A stretch of DNA of 36,934 nucleotides from an uncultured Ruminococcus sp. (GTDB lineage Bacteria > Bacillota > Clostridia > Oscillospirales > Ruminococcaceae): the NCBI GenBank assembly GCA_902786965.1, contig CADAEJ010000018.1:17975-54908 (forward strand), in the 5' to 3' direction. Below the pieces are notes generated by a model, which was not told the DNA's origin, searched no databases, and saw only the letters and a list, made by a program, of their open reading frames with translations. Position 1 is the stretch's first letter. Each line of letters starts with the position of its first letter. Shown here one piece after another: positions 24,057 to 32,128 of the stretch. The translations under genes and the position numbers were made by a program.

Positions 24057-24796
24057 TGTACGACGATTTTACCTTTGAGGATCTGGGCAAGGGCTACAAG
24101 GTGTGCATTTCAAACGAGCACAGGTTCGGCACAGATGCCTTTCTGCTTGCGGATTTCACGCGGCCGCGCCACAAGGACAAGGTGTGCGATTACTGCACGG
24201 GCTGCGGGATAATCGCGCTGATAATGCGGCGCAACTTCGCACCCAAAAAGCTGTACGCGCTGGAGATACAGCAAAAGGCTTTTGAACAGCTCAAGCTGTC
24301 GATAGAAAAGTCAAGCGCAGGCGAGGACACATTTGCGGTGCTTGGCGACCTCAAGGACTGGCGCAGTCCCGAGCCGCTTGATGTTATCACCTGCAATCCG
24401 CCCTACAAGATAAGCGGAACGGGCGCAAAAAACGGCAGCGCTGCGGTATCTATCGCGCGGCACGAGATAGAATGTACGATAGACGATGTTTGCAAAGCGG
24501 CGGCGAAAAATCTGCGCTTCGGCGGAAGGCTGTGCATCTGCAACCGCCCCGAGAGGCTGAATGACATCATCACGGCGATGCGCGCAAACGGCATTGAGCC
24601 AAAGCGTCTGCGCACCGTGCACAAAAACCCCGATTGTGCGCCGTGGCTGGTGCTTGTCGAGGGACGAATGGGCGGCAGCAATTTTATACAAATAGAAAAG
24701 CCGCTGTATGTGCGCTCGAGCGACGGGGGTATATCCGAGGAGATGCAGAGGATATACACCGCACAGATAGATAAACAGGGTGATCAACGAAAATGA
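24056..24796 (+). CDS. tRNA1(Val) (adenine37-N6)-methyltransferase-like protein (TrmN6/YabB)
   Basis: A 246-residue N6-adenine-type methyltransferase. Features are HRFGTDAFLLADF near residue 22, the SAM site VCDYCTGCGIIALIM (~43-57), YALEIQQKAFEQL, and the catalytic ITCNPPYKISGTG (~116-128) with NPPY for adenine N6 chemistry. This matches YabB of B. subtilis and TrmN6 of E. coli, which methylates A37 of tRNA(Val). The start ATG overlaps the rimI stop by one base. The stop overlaps the 47-residue ORF (ATGA). Assigning tRNA(Val) rather than another RNA is family inference. Confidence 0.88.
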   Translation: MYDDFTFEDLGKGYKVCISNEHRFGTDAFLLADFTRPRHKDKVCDYCTGCGIIALIMRRNFAPKKLYALEIQQKAFEQLKLSIEKSSAGEDTFAVLGDLKDWRSPEPLDVITCNPPYKISGTGAKNGSAAVSIARHEIECTIDDVCKAAAKNLRFGGRLCICNRPERLNDIITAMRANGIEPKRLRTVHKNPDCAPWLVLVEGRMGGSNFIQIEKPLYVRSSDGGISEEMQRIYTAQIDKQGDQRK

Positions 24797-24936
24797 TGTA
24801 TACAAGAGATACCCTAAAGGCCTGCGAGGGCATAAACGGATGGGAGATAGCGGCGAGCTTTGCTGTCGGCGGATATTTTGTACTGTCAGATGACGGCGGT
24901 ATCGTGATACTGAAAAAAGTGAATGTTCAAAAATAA
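24793..24936 (+). CDS. Small 47-residue ORF between trmN6-like gene and tsaD
   Basis: A short ORF that I do not recognise. It starts MMYTRDTLKACEGINGWEIA and ends with a basic ILKKVNVQK. Its ATG overlaps the trmN6 stop as ATGA, and it stops 18 nt before tsaD, so it fills the gap exactly. A weak ribosome site (AGGGTGAT) is 9-10 nt upstream. Codon use with GC-rich third positions resembles the neighbours. Strand-like segments (GGYFVLSDDGGIVILKK) suggest a small folded protein. It could be a small conserved protein or a chance coupled ORF. Confidence 0.55.
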   Translation: MMYTRDTLKACEGINGWEIAASFAVGGYFVLSDDGGIVILKKVNVQK

Positions 24937-24954
24937 ATGTTAGGATATGATACA

Positions 24955-25965
24955 ATGAAGATACTTGGAATAGAAAGCTCGTGTGACGAGACTGCCTGTG
25001 CGGTGGTGCAGGACGGCAAAACGGTCCTTTCAAACATCGTTGCCAGCCAGATAGACGAGCATAGGCTGTACGGCGGAGTTGTGCCCGAGATAGCATCGCG
25101 CCGCCACGCCGAAAACATCGGCTGGGTGACAAGAGAGGCGCTTGAAAAGGCAAACTGCACGCTTGACGACATTGATGCGGTGGCGGTCACCTACGCGCCG
25201 GGGCTTATCGGTGCGCTGCTCGTGGGTGTAAGCTACGCAAAGGGGCTTGCACTTGCCGCAAAAAAGCCGCTTGTTCCCGTGCATCACATAGCAGGGCATA
25301 TCGCGGCGAACTATATCTCGCACCCCGACCTGAAACCGCCGTACCTGTGTCTTGTTGTATCGGGCGGACATTCGCACATCGTTGAGGTGCTTGACTACTG
25401 CAAATACCGCGTAGTAGGGCGCACCCGTGATGATGCGGCGGGTGAGTGCTTTGACAAGGTAGCGCGAACGCTCGGCTACGAATACCCCGGCGGAAAGTTC
25501 ATCGACGCGGCGGCGAAAAACGGCAACGCAAAGGCGTTTGACCTGCCGCACCCGAAGGTTCAGGGCAGTGAGTATGATTTCTCGTTCTCAGGGCTGAAAA
25601 CGGCGGTGATAAACCTTGTGCATAACGCACAGCAAAAGGGTATAGAGATAGACCGCGAGGATATGGCGGCATCTTTTCAGCGCACTATCGCGGATATACT
25701 ATGCACAAAGGCTATGCTTGCGGCGGAAAACCTGGGGTATGATACTATTGCGGTCGCAGGCGGCGTTTCGGCGAACTCGGGCGTGCGCGAGAGAATCACG
25801 GCAGAGTGTGAAAAGCGCGGCTATAAGCTGTATCTGCCGGAGCTGAAATACTGCGGCGACAACGGCGCGATGATAGCCTGTCAGGGTCATTACGACTTCC
25901 TTGCGGGCAGACGTGCGGATATGTCGCTCAACGCGGTGGCAACGCTGAGTCTTGAAAATCTTTGA
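24955..25965 (+). CDS. tsaD: tRNA N6-adenosine threonylcarbamoyltransferase TsaD
   Basis: A 336-residue TsaD/Gcp (usual 335-345). The ASKHA-fold ATPase shows LGIESSCDETACAVV (residues 4-18), the iron-binding HHIAGHIAANY (~110-120), LVVSGGHSHIVEV, GECFDKVARTLGY, and VAGGVSANSGVR (~266-277), with the late GDNGAMIACQG. With TsaB and TsaE it transfers threonylcarbamoyl to A37 of ANN-reading tRNAs. The ATG at 24955 has AGGA 10 nt upstream and gives the standard MKILGIE start; an in-frame ATG at 24937 lies too close to the preceding stop. polA follows after 18 bp. Confidence 0.97.
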   Translation: MKILGIESSCDETACAVVQDGKTVLSNIVASQIDEHRLYGGVVPEIASRRHAENIGWVTREALEKANCTLDDIDAVAVTYAPGLIGALLVGVSYAKGLALAAKKPLVPVHHIAGHIAANYISHPDLKPPYLCLVVSGGHSHIVEVLDYCKYRVVGRTRDDAAGECFDKVARTLGYEYPGGKFIDAAAKNGNAKAFDLPHPKVQGSEYDFSFSGLKTAVINLVHNAQQKGIEIDREDMAASFQRTIADILCTKAMLAAENLGYDTIAVAGGVSANSGVRERITAECEKRGYKLYLPELKYCGDNGAMIACQGHYDFLAGRRADMSLNAVATLSLENL

Positions 25966-25983
25966 AATCGGGAGCACTTTTGT

Positions 25984-28542
25984 ATGAAACTACTTGCAAT
26001 AGACGGAAACAGCATAATGAACAGAGCCTTTTACGGCATAAGGGCGCTTGCGAACTCAAAGGGGCAGTTCACGAATGCCATCACGGGCTTTATGAACATC
26101 TACCTCAAAGAGCTTGCGACTGTTGAGCCCGACTGCGCGGCGGTGGCGTTTGACCTCAAAGCGCCGACCTTTCGCCACAAGGCGAATGCCGATTACAAAG
26201 CCAACCGCAAGGGAATGCCTGCCGAGCTTGCCCAGCAGATGCCCGTTATAAAGGAGCTTCTGACAGACCTCGGCGTGAAGATAATCGAATTTGAGGGCTA
26301 TGAGGCTGATGATATTCTCGGTACGCTTTCAAAGGCTTGCGCTGACAGCGGAAACGAGTGCATTATCCTCACGGGCGACCGCGACAGCTTTCAGCTGGTT
26401 TCCGACAGCGTGACTGTTCGCCTTGCGGGAAACAAGGAAACAAAGGTCTACACACCGCAGAGGATAATGGACGAATACGGAGTTTCACCACGGCAGATGA
26501 TAGAGGTCAAGGCGCTTATGGGCGACACCTCGGACAACATCAAGGGCGTAAAGGGTATAGGCGAAAAGACGGCGCTTGACCTTATACAGCGCACAGGCAG
26601 TGTTGACGGTCTGTACGAGCAGCTGCCCGAGCTCAAGCTCACCCCCTCTGTAAGAGCAAAGCTTGAGGGCGGTCACCAGGATGCGCTTGACAGCAGATTT
26701 TTGGCGGAGATATTCCTTGAGGTGCCGATAGATACCGATATTGAAAGCTACAGGCTGACGGGCGGCGACAGGGAAAAAACGCGCGAACTGCTCGCAGGGC
26801 TTGAAATGTTCAAGCTGATGGAAAGGCTTGATGTGCAGGGCGCAGCTGCGGACAGCGGCGAGGTGGAGGCTGAAAAAAAGGTCACGCTCGCAGATCTGCC
26901 GAAGATCACCGAAAAGGCGCTTGAAAGTGCGGATATAAAGGCTTTTGAGCAGGCTGGCAAAGTCGGGTGCGAGCTTAAAGGCGGCACGCTTAAAGTCATC
27001 TGCGGTGATGTTGTTTACACGACCGATGACAAGGCGCTTGTGCTGGAATTTCTGCGCACGGACTGCACAAAGTATGCGCTGGAGGGCAAGAGCCTGCATC
27101 TGTTTGCATTCGGCGGCGGTGAAAGGGTTAAAAACCTTGCGTTCTGCTGTGACCTTGCAGGGTATCTGCTCAACTCGCAGTCAAGCGACTACACGGTTGA
27201 AAACCTGTGCCTTGCGTACAAGGTCGCGTACCGCAGCGACTGCGGAGAAAATGCCGATATCGCAAGTCTTCTTCCGCTGTGCGAGAACCTTGAAAAACAG
27301 CTCGCAGATACGGAAATGACGCAGCTTTACCGCGACATCGAGCTTCCGCTTTGCGAGGTGCTTGCGTCAATGGAATACACAGGCGTAAAGGCAGACGCTG
27401 ACGGCATCAGGGCGTTCGGCGAAAGTCTCAAAGGCAAGATAGCCGAGCTTAAAGAGCAGATATTCGCATACGCAGGCGAGGAGTTCAACATCGCCTCGAC
27501 CAAACAGCTCGGTGTGATACTTTTTGAAAAGCTGGGGCTTCCCGTCGGGAAAAAGACCAAGACAAAAACGGGTTATTCGACAGGCGCGGAGGTGCTGGAG
27601 GAGCTTGAAAACAAGCACCCGATAATACCGCTGATACTTGAATACCGCACGCTGACAAAGCTGGATTCGACCTACGTTGAGGGTCTGCTCAAACAGATAG
27701 GGCAGGACGGGCGCGTTCACTCGGTGTTCAAGCAGACGGAGACGAGAACGGGACGCATATCCTCGACCGAGCCGAATATGCAGAATATCCCCGTGCGCAA
27801 GGAGATAGGGCGCAATATGCGCAAGTTCTTTGTGGCAAAGCAGGGGTATGTGCTTGTTGATGCGGACTACTCGCAGATAGAGCTGCGCGTGCTTTCGTGC
27901 GTATGCGGTGACGAGAATATGCAGGAGGCGTTTTTAAGCGGCAGGGACATTCACCGCTCGACTGCGGCGCAGGTTTTCGACCTGCCCGAAGATTTCGTCA
28001 GCGACGAGATGCGCCGTGCGGCAAAGGCTGTCAACTTCGGCATTATCTACGGCATAGGTCCCTTCTCGCTGTCAAAGGATATCGGGGTATCGGTCGCCGA
28101 GGCAAAGCAGTATATCAGCAATTACCTCGCCAACTATCCGAAGGTCTCACAGTTTATGGACAAAACAGTTGAGGACGGCATAAGAAACGGCTATGTCACG
28201 ACTATTTTCGGCAGGCGCAGATACATTCCCGAGCTTAACGCATCAAACAAGAATGTTCAGGCTTTCGGCAGGAGGGCGGCTATGAATGCGCCTATTCAGG
28301 GTGCGGCGGCTGATATAATCAAGCTGGCGATGGTAAAGGTATATGCACGCATCGCTCGGGAGGATATTGATGCGCGCCTGATATTGCAGGTACACGACGA
28401 GCTTATCCTTGAGGTCGCCGAAAAGGACAGAGAAAGGGCTGAAAAGCTTCTGAAAGAGGAAATGGAGGGCGCAGTAAGGCTTGCCGTTCCGTTTACGGCT
28501 GATGTTCACAGCGGACACAGCTGGTATGATGCAAAGGGTTGA
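25984..28542 (+). CDS. polA: DNA polymerase I
   Basis: An 852-residue family A polymerase. The 5'-3' exonuclease domain begins LLAIDGNSIMNRAFYGIRAL (3-22) with EGYEADDILGTLSK and LTGDRDSFQLV, plus the helix-hairpin-helix GVKGIGEKTALDLI. The middle 3'-5' exonuclease domain (~310-450) lacks the usual acidic triad, as in other Firmicutes polymerases. The polymerase domain has TGRISSTEPNMQNIPVR, DADYSQIELRVLS (catalytic Asp), RRAAKAVNFGIIYGIG (O helix) and VHDELILEV. It fills repair gaps and removes Okazaki primers; with no visible proofreading residues it should be exonuclease-deficient in the 3'-5' direction. GGGAGCA is upstream of the ATG. Repeat copy B follows the stop immediately. Confidence 0.97.
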   Translation: MKLLAIDGNSIMNRAFYGIRALANSKGQFTNAITGFMNIYLKELATVEPDCAAVAFDLKAPTFRHKANADYKANRKGMPAELAQQMPVIKELLTDLGVKIIEFEGYEADDILGTLSKACADSGNECIILTGDRDSFQLVSDSVTVRLAGNKETKVYTPQRIMDEYGVSPRQMIEVKALMGDTSDNIKGVKGIGEKTALDLIQRTGSVDGLYEQLPELKLTPSVRAKLEGGHQDALDSRFLAEIFLEVPIDTDIESYRLTGGDREKTRELLAGLEMFKLMERLDVQGAAADSGEVEAEKKVTLADLPKITEKALESADIKAFEQAGKVGCELKGGTLKVICGDVVYTTDDKALVLEFLRTDCTKYALEGKSLHLFAFGGGERVKNLAFCCDLAGYLLNSQSSDYTVENLCLAYKVAYRSDCGENADIASLLPLCENLEKQLADTEMTQLYRDIELPLCEVLASMEYTGVKADADGIRAFGESLKGKIAELKEQIFAYAGEEFNIASTKQLGVILFEKLGLPVGKKTKTKTGYSTGAEVLEELENKHPIIPLILEYRTLTKLDSTYVEGLLKQIGQDGRVHSVFKQTETRTGRISSTEPNMQNIPVRKEIGRNMRKFFVAKQGYVLVDADYSQIELRVLSCVCGDENMQEAFLSGRDIHRSTAAQVFDLPEDFVSDEMRRAAKAVNFGIIYGIGPFSLSKDIGVSVAEAKQYISNYLANYPKVSQFMDKTVEDGIRNGYVTTIFGRRRYIPELNASNKNVQAFGRRAAMNAPIQGAAADIIKLAMVKVYARIAREDIDARLILQVHDELILEVAEKDRERAEKLLKEEMEGAVRLAVPFTADVHSGHSWYDAKG

Positions 28543-28545
28543 CCG

Positions 28546-28730
28546 CTGGGGGAAACCCTTTTGGACGAAGGTCGAGAACGGCAAAGCCGTTCTCTTGGGA
28601 GTAACCGTGGTAACGGTTACTCCGTTATCCCCCCGAGAATATCTTTCAGCAACGGGAGGCAAAGCTCCCGTCACTGAAAAGTGTTAGAGAGTTCAGAAAA
28701 AGAGTTTGAGCGAAAAACGCTCCCAAGAGA
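28546..28730 (+). repeat. Modular hairpin repeat, copy B
   Basis: Second copy of the 7522 repeat, beginning four bases after polA. H1 28574-28582/28586-28594 (loop AAA) and H2 28598-28608/28613-28623 (11 bp, loop GGTA) are shared with copy A. H3 and H4 are absent; instead H5' pairs 28652-28658 with 28665-28671, reinforced by outer pairs 28644-28649 with 28674-28679. A further short hairpin (28709-28713/28719-28723) lies near the end. The rest of the gap to cheR (28731-28866) contains nothing I recognise, and no clear promoter. Confidence 0.88.
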
Positions 28731-28866
28731 ATAACCACAATGACAACTCTCTGTATCAAAACATCTATTACGGCTATGTGGGGATGCGGCAAAAGTTCAG
28801 CTGCAAATCAGTATTTGTTAGTACGAAAGAGAAACCATACATTACACCACGGAAAAGGGTGATAAA

Positions 28867-29685
28867 ATGTTAACGATAGAGAACGAAGATTTTATAAAGC
28901 TTGTTGATTTTATCAAAGAGCGCTACGGCATAAATCTTGAACAGCGCAAGGTGCTTGTTGAGAGCAGGCTTTCCAACCATGTTCTTGACTACGGCTTTGA
29001 CAATTTCGCTGATTACCTCAACCTTGTCTACAATGATTCGACACAGCGCGAGGTCGCAAATATGGTAAACCGCCTCACCACCAATCACACCTACTTTATG
29101 CGTGAAACTGCGCATTTCCAGCATATGATGGAGGTCTTTCTGCCGATGGCGGAGAAAAACATCAAGGATAAAACGCTGTGCATATGGAGTGCAGGCTGTT
29201 CGTTCGGCAACGAGCCGTACAATATCGCGATGTGCCTTGACGAGTATTTCGGTATGCGCAGACATCAGTGGGATCTGAAGATACTTGCGACAGATATCTC
29301 GTTCAATGCGCTCAAAAGCGCGTCAAACGGTATCTATCCCGCATCGGCGCTTGAAAATATCCCTGACAAGTGGCGCGAGAAATACTTCTGCCGCGCAGAT
29401 CTTGGTGATTACAGGGTAGTGGACGATATAAGAAACAATGTGGTCTTCAAGTATCACAATCTTATGGAGGACATTTCATTCAAGCGCAAATTCCACCTTA
29501 TCTTCTGCCGAAACGTTATGATATATTTCAACGAGGAAACAAAGTCAAAGCTTTGCAGAAAGTTCTACAACGCTACCGAGCTTGGCGGCTATCTGTACAT
29601 AGGGCACGCAGAGAGCGCTCCGCAGGATATGCCTTACCGAAAGATAGCGACAGCTGTTTATAAAAAGGACGGTGATCGGGGATGA
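28867..29685 (+). CDS. cheR: Chemotaxis protein methyltransferase CheR
   Basis: A 272-residue CheR of normal length. The N-terminal helical domain (residues ~1-70) ends in NRLTTNHTYFMRE, the typical NxTxFFR-like block. The SAM site is IWSAGCSFGNEPYNIAM (~98-114; usually STGEEPY), followed by LATDIS and HLIFCRNVMIYF, and GGYLYIGHAES. It methylates glutamates on chemoreceptors. AAGGGTGAT lies before the ATG. Its stop overlaps cheB (ATGA). No cheA, cheY or receptor gene is in the window, so this operon must serve proteins encoded elsewhere or have another sensory role. Confidence 0.92.
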   Translation: MLTIENEDFIKLVDFIKERYGINLEQRKVLVESRLSNHVLDYGFDNFADYLNLVYNDSTQREVANMVNRLTTNHTYFMRETAHFQHMMEVFLPMAEKNIKDKTLCIWSAGCSFGNEPYNIAMCLDEYFGMRRHQWDLKILATDISFNALKSASNGIYPASALENIPDKWREKYFCRADLGDYRVVDDIRNNVVFKYHNLMEDISFKRKFHLIFCRNVMIYFNEETKSKLCRKFYNATELGGYLYIGHAESAPQDMPYRKIATAVYKKDGDRG

Positions 29686-30707
29686 TAAGACAAAGCGGAA
29701 AGATACTTGTTATTACCGATGACAGAGCTTTCCTTGCACTGCTGAAAAAGACGGTCGAAAGTCAGACACAGCAGGGCGTAAAGGTCGTGCTGGAGAGCTG
29801 TTCGTTCGAGCTTGGCGCGAAGATGATAGGCACCTGTCTGCCGAATGTTATTATCGTTGACGGTGACAGGTGGGACAAGGATATAACGGCACAGTACATC
29901 AGAAAGCTTATGCCAAGGTATTCAAGACCGCTGCTCGTATGCACCTGCCATCACAACTCAAATTACGGCTTTATGAGCGCGGGCGCTATGGACGTTGTCA
30001 GCAAGCAGGCAGGCGACAGCGAGCTGTTCGGCAAAAGGCTCTGTCAGAGCCTCAACAGGCTGTTCGCCAAGGAGCAGGAGGACAGGCAGACGCATATGAA
30101 GATACTGCCCGGGCGGCAGGGGAATATTATCGCTATCGGAGGCTCAACGGGCAGCACGCAGGCTTTGCCTGTGGTGCTTGAAAAGCTCGGCAGCGGCGAC
30201 ACCCCTCCGATAGTTGCGGTTTTGCATATGCCCGAGACTTACACTAAAATCTATGCCGAGCAGCTTGACAAGTCCACACGCTTCAATGTGGTGGAGGCGA
30301 AAAGCGGGCTGTACCTTAAAAACAATATGGTCGTTATCGCAAAGGGCGGCGAGCATCTGCGCGTTTTCCACGATAAAGACGGCTACTTTGTCACATCCGA
30401 AGCAGGCGTGAGAGTTTCGGGGCACTGCCCGTCGGTCAACGTGCTGTTTGACTCGGTGGCATACTGCGCCAAGTCAAAGGCAGTCGGCGTGATACTCACA
30501 GGCATGGGCTCTGACGGTGCGGCAGGTATGCTGAACATGAAAAAAATGGGCTGCTACACTATCGGTCAGGACGAGGCGAGCAGCGTTGTCTACGGAATGC
30601 CGCGTGCTGCTTTTGAAAACGGCAGCGTAAGGCGGCAGATGAGCCTTGAAAACATAGCGGGCGAGATAATGCTCGATCTGAAACTTATCAATAAGGAGGA
30701 AAAGTGA
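29682..30707 (+). CDS. cheB: Chemotaxis response regulator / protein-glutamate methylesterase CheB
   Basis: A 341-residue CheB. The receiver domain keeps the acidic pair (DD13-14), the phosphoacceptor Asp60 in VIIVDGD, and Lys108 in VVSKQ, though the sequence around them is divergent. The linker (~125-145) leads into the methylesterase with catalytic Ser in AIGGSTGSTQAL, His in LHMPETYT, and Asp in TGMGSDGAAGM. CheB removes methyl groups from or deamidates chemoreceptors when phosphorylated by CheA. Its ATG overlaps the cheR stop, and cheW begins within a base or two of its end with GGAGG at the junction. Confidence 0.9.
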   Translation: MIRQSGKILVITDDRAFLALLKKTVESQTQQGVKVVLESCSFELGAKMIGTCLPNVIIVDGDRWDKDITAQYIRKLMPRYSRPLLVCTCHHNSNYGFMSAGAMDVVSKQAGDSELFGKRLCQSLNRLFAKEQEDRQTHMKILPGRQGNIIAIGGSTGSTQALPVVLEKLGSGDTPPIVAVLHMPETYTKIYAEQLDKSTRFNVVEAKSGLYLKNNMVVIAKGGEHLRVFHDKDGYFVTSEAGVRVSGHCPSVNVLFDSVAYCAKSKAVGVILTGMGSDGAAGMLNMKKMGCYTIGQDEASSVVYGMPRAAFENGSVRRQMSLENIAGEIMLDLKLINKEEK

Positions 30708-30708
30708 T

Positions 30709-31167
30709 ATGGAGGCAGAGAAGTATCTTGTGTTTTCTGTTGACGGACACATTTTTTCCGTGAACTTTACTTTCGTCAAGCAGATAGTGCCTGCGTCAGC
30801 ACCCGAGAGGATACCCGATTTTCCCGACTATGTACTCGGTACGGTCAGGTACGAAAACAGGTATATCCCCGTGATTGACCTGACACGGCGATTTCAGTAT
30901 GACCTTGGCGGCGTGCGTGAAAGAGACTGCTTCATCGTGACTAACAACCTTGAAAAGCAGGTGGCACTGCTGGTCAATGAGATCTACGGCTTTTCAGAGG
31001 TCATGCCCGAGCAGATACAGCCCGCAGTTGCGCTCAACGAGCAGGCGTGCGCGCGCTTTCTTATCGGTGAGTTTACCGACGAGCAGGGAAGAGAATGCCG
31101 CATCATCGACCCCGATAAAGTCATCAGGCTCGGTGACGAGAGGATCTTTGAACAGGGCGGGGAATAA
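30709..31167 (+). CDS. cheW: Chemotaxis coupling protein CheW
   Basis: A 152-residue CheW. It shows FSVDGHIFSVNFTFVKQIV (residues 9-27), PDYVLGTVRYENRYIPVIDLTRRF (~41-64) with the R-x2-x-x-P-V-I-DL core, and VNEIYGFSEVMPEQIQP. CheW links receptors to the CheA kinase; the two SH3-like half-barrels are complete. AAGGAGG is 9-10 nt upstream of the ATG. It is last in the cheR-cheB-cheW operon. Repeat copy C begins 15 bp after its stop. Confidence 0.9.
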   Translation: MEAEKYLVFSVDGHIFSVNFTFVKQIVPASAPERIPDFPDYVLGTVRYENRYIPVIDLTRRFQYDLGGVRERDCFIVTNNLEKQVALLVNEIYGFSEVMPEQIQPAVALNEQACARFLIGEFTDEQGRECRIIDPDKVIRLGDERIFEQGGE

Positions 31168-31182
31168 GTTGTTTTTTTAATG

Positions 31183-31400
31183 TTGGGGGAAACCCTTTTG
31201 GACGAAGGTCGAGAACGGCTTTGCCGTTCTCTTGGGAGTAACCGTGGTAACGGTTACTCCGTTATCCCCCCGAGAATATCCGTTGGATATTCTCGCAAGC
31301 GACCGCAGGTCGCTATACCCCCGAGGCAAGCTCCCGTCACTGAAAAGTGTTAGAGAGTTCAGAAAAGAGAGAATTTGAGAAAAAATCATTCCCAAGAGAT
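31183..31400 (+). repeat. Modular hairpin repeat, copy C
   Basis: Third copy of the 7522 repeat, in direct orientation to copy B. H1 31211-31219/31223-31231 has loop TTT, the complement of AAA in copies A and B. H2 31235-31245/31250-31260 is unchanged. H3 31271-31281/31285-31295 is a perfect 11-bp stem with loop GTT. H4 31298-31304/31308-31314 has loop GCA. Then only the right half of the H5' module remains (CAAGCTCCCGTCACTGAAAA, 31327-31346). The shared tail GTTAGAGAGTTCAGAAAA follows. No gene is supported in 31168-31506. Confidence 0.88.
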
Positions 31401-31459
31401 TTATCTCAACACTAAAACGACAACATATTCTAACCGTACAAACACTCATATAATAATAT

Positions 31460-31494
31460 AAGACACGAGGAATTGGTTATCTCGTGTCTTTTTG
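31460..31494 (+). terminator. Intrinsic terminator between cheW and the response regulator
   Basis: Stem 31460-31469 pairs with 31481-31490 (10 bp, 11-nt loop), followed by a T-run on the plus strand. The minus-strand tail is weaker (T and A mixed), so it mainly suits plus-strand transcription through cheW and repeat C, but could also end the minus-strand two-component operon. Confidence 0.75.
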
Positions 31495-31506
31495 TTTTGA
31501 AAGTGT

Positions 31507-32127
31507 TTACTTGTGGTTGAAATAGAAGATAGCGAGCTGTGTACGGTCGCGCAGATCGAGCTTTTCAAGTATCTGGCTGAGGTAGTTTCGCACAGTACCC
31601 TCGCTGAGATACATCTCTCCTGCGATCTCCTTATTGCTTTTGCCCTGTGCAACGAGCGTGGTAAGCTCCCACTCCTTGTCGGTAAGTCCAGCGCTTTGGT
31701 AGTCAAAGCTTTCCTTGCCGTTCATAAGCTCGGGAAGCCTGCTGATGACCTGCTCGCCGAACACGCGCTGACCGTTCATCACGGCTTGCAGAGCAGGCTC
31801 GATACCGTTGAAATCCTGCTTTAAGATATAGCCCTTTGCGCCGATGTTAAGTGCCTTGACGATATATTCATCATCTGAAAACGTCGTAAGGTACAGTATG
31901 CGCGCGCTTTGATCCTCGCGCAGTATCATTTCACCCGCTTCAAGTCCCGTCATGCCCTGCATACGAATATCCATAAGCATAACATCAGGCTTGTGCCGGC
32001 GGTAAAGGGCGATAGCCTCCTCGCCGCTGTGACCCATAGCGGCAATTTCGATACTTCCCGTGTTCTCAAGTATGGTTTTGAGCGACAGCGCAACGAGCTT
32101 GTCGTCATCAATAACGATTATCTTCAT
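31507..32127 (-). CDS. NarL/FixJ-type response regulator
   Basis: A 206-residue response regulator. The receiver domain has IDDD (6-9), phosphoacceptor Asp53 in LMDIRM, Thr81-Thr82, and Lys103 in YILKQ. The C-terminal LuxR-type helix-turn-helix reads LTDKEWELTTLVAQGKSNKE followed by the recognition segment LSEGTVRNYLSQI. AGAGGAAT lies 9-10 nt upstream of the ATG. The gene begins one base after the kinase stop codon, so the pair is one operon. By arrangement it resembles LnrK and DesR, and probably controls the divergent ABC transporter; that link is inference. Confidence 0.93.
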   Translation of the reverse strand: MKIIVIDDDKLVALSLKTILENTGSIEIAAMGHSGEEAIALYRRHKPDVMLMDIRMQGMTGLEAGEMILREDQSARILYLTTFSDDEYIVKALNIGAKGYILKQDFNGIEPALQAVMNGQRVFGEQVISRLPELMNGKESFDYQSAGLTDKEWELTTLVAQGKSNKEIAGEMYLSEGTVRNYLSQILEKLDLRDRTQLAIFYFNHK

Positions 32128-32128
32128 A

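Noticed and set aside
28731-28866. Possible cyclic-di-GMP riboswitch upstream of cheR, suggested by GGGATGCGGCAAAAG.
   Set aside because: The conserved core and tetraloop receptor of the GEMM motif are missing.
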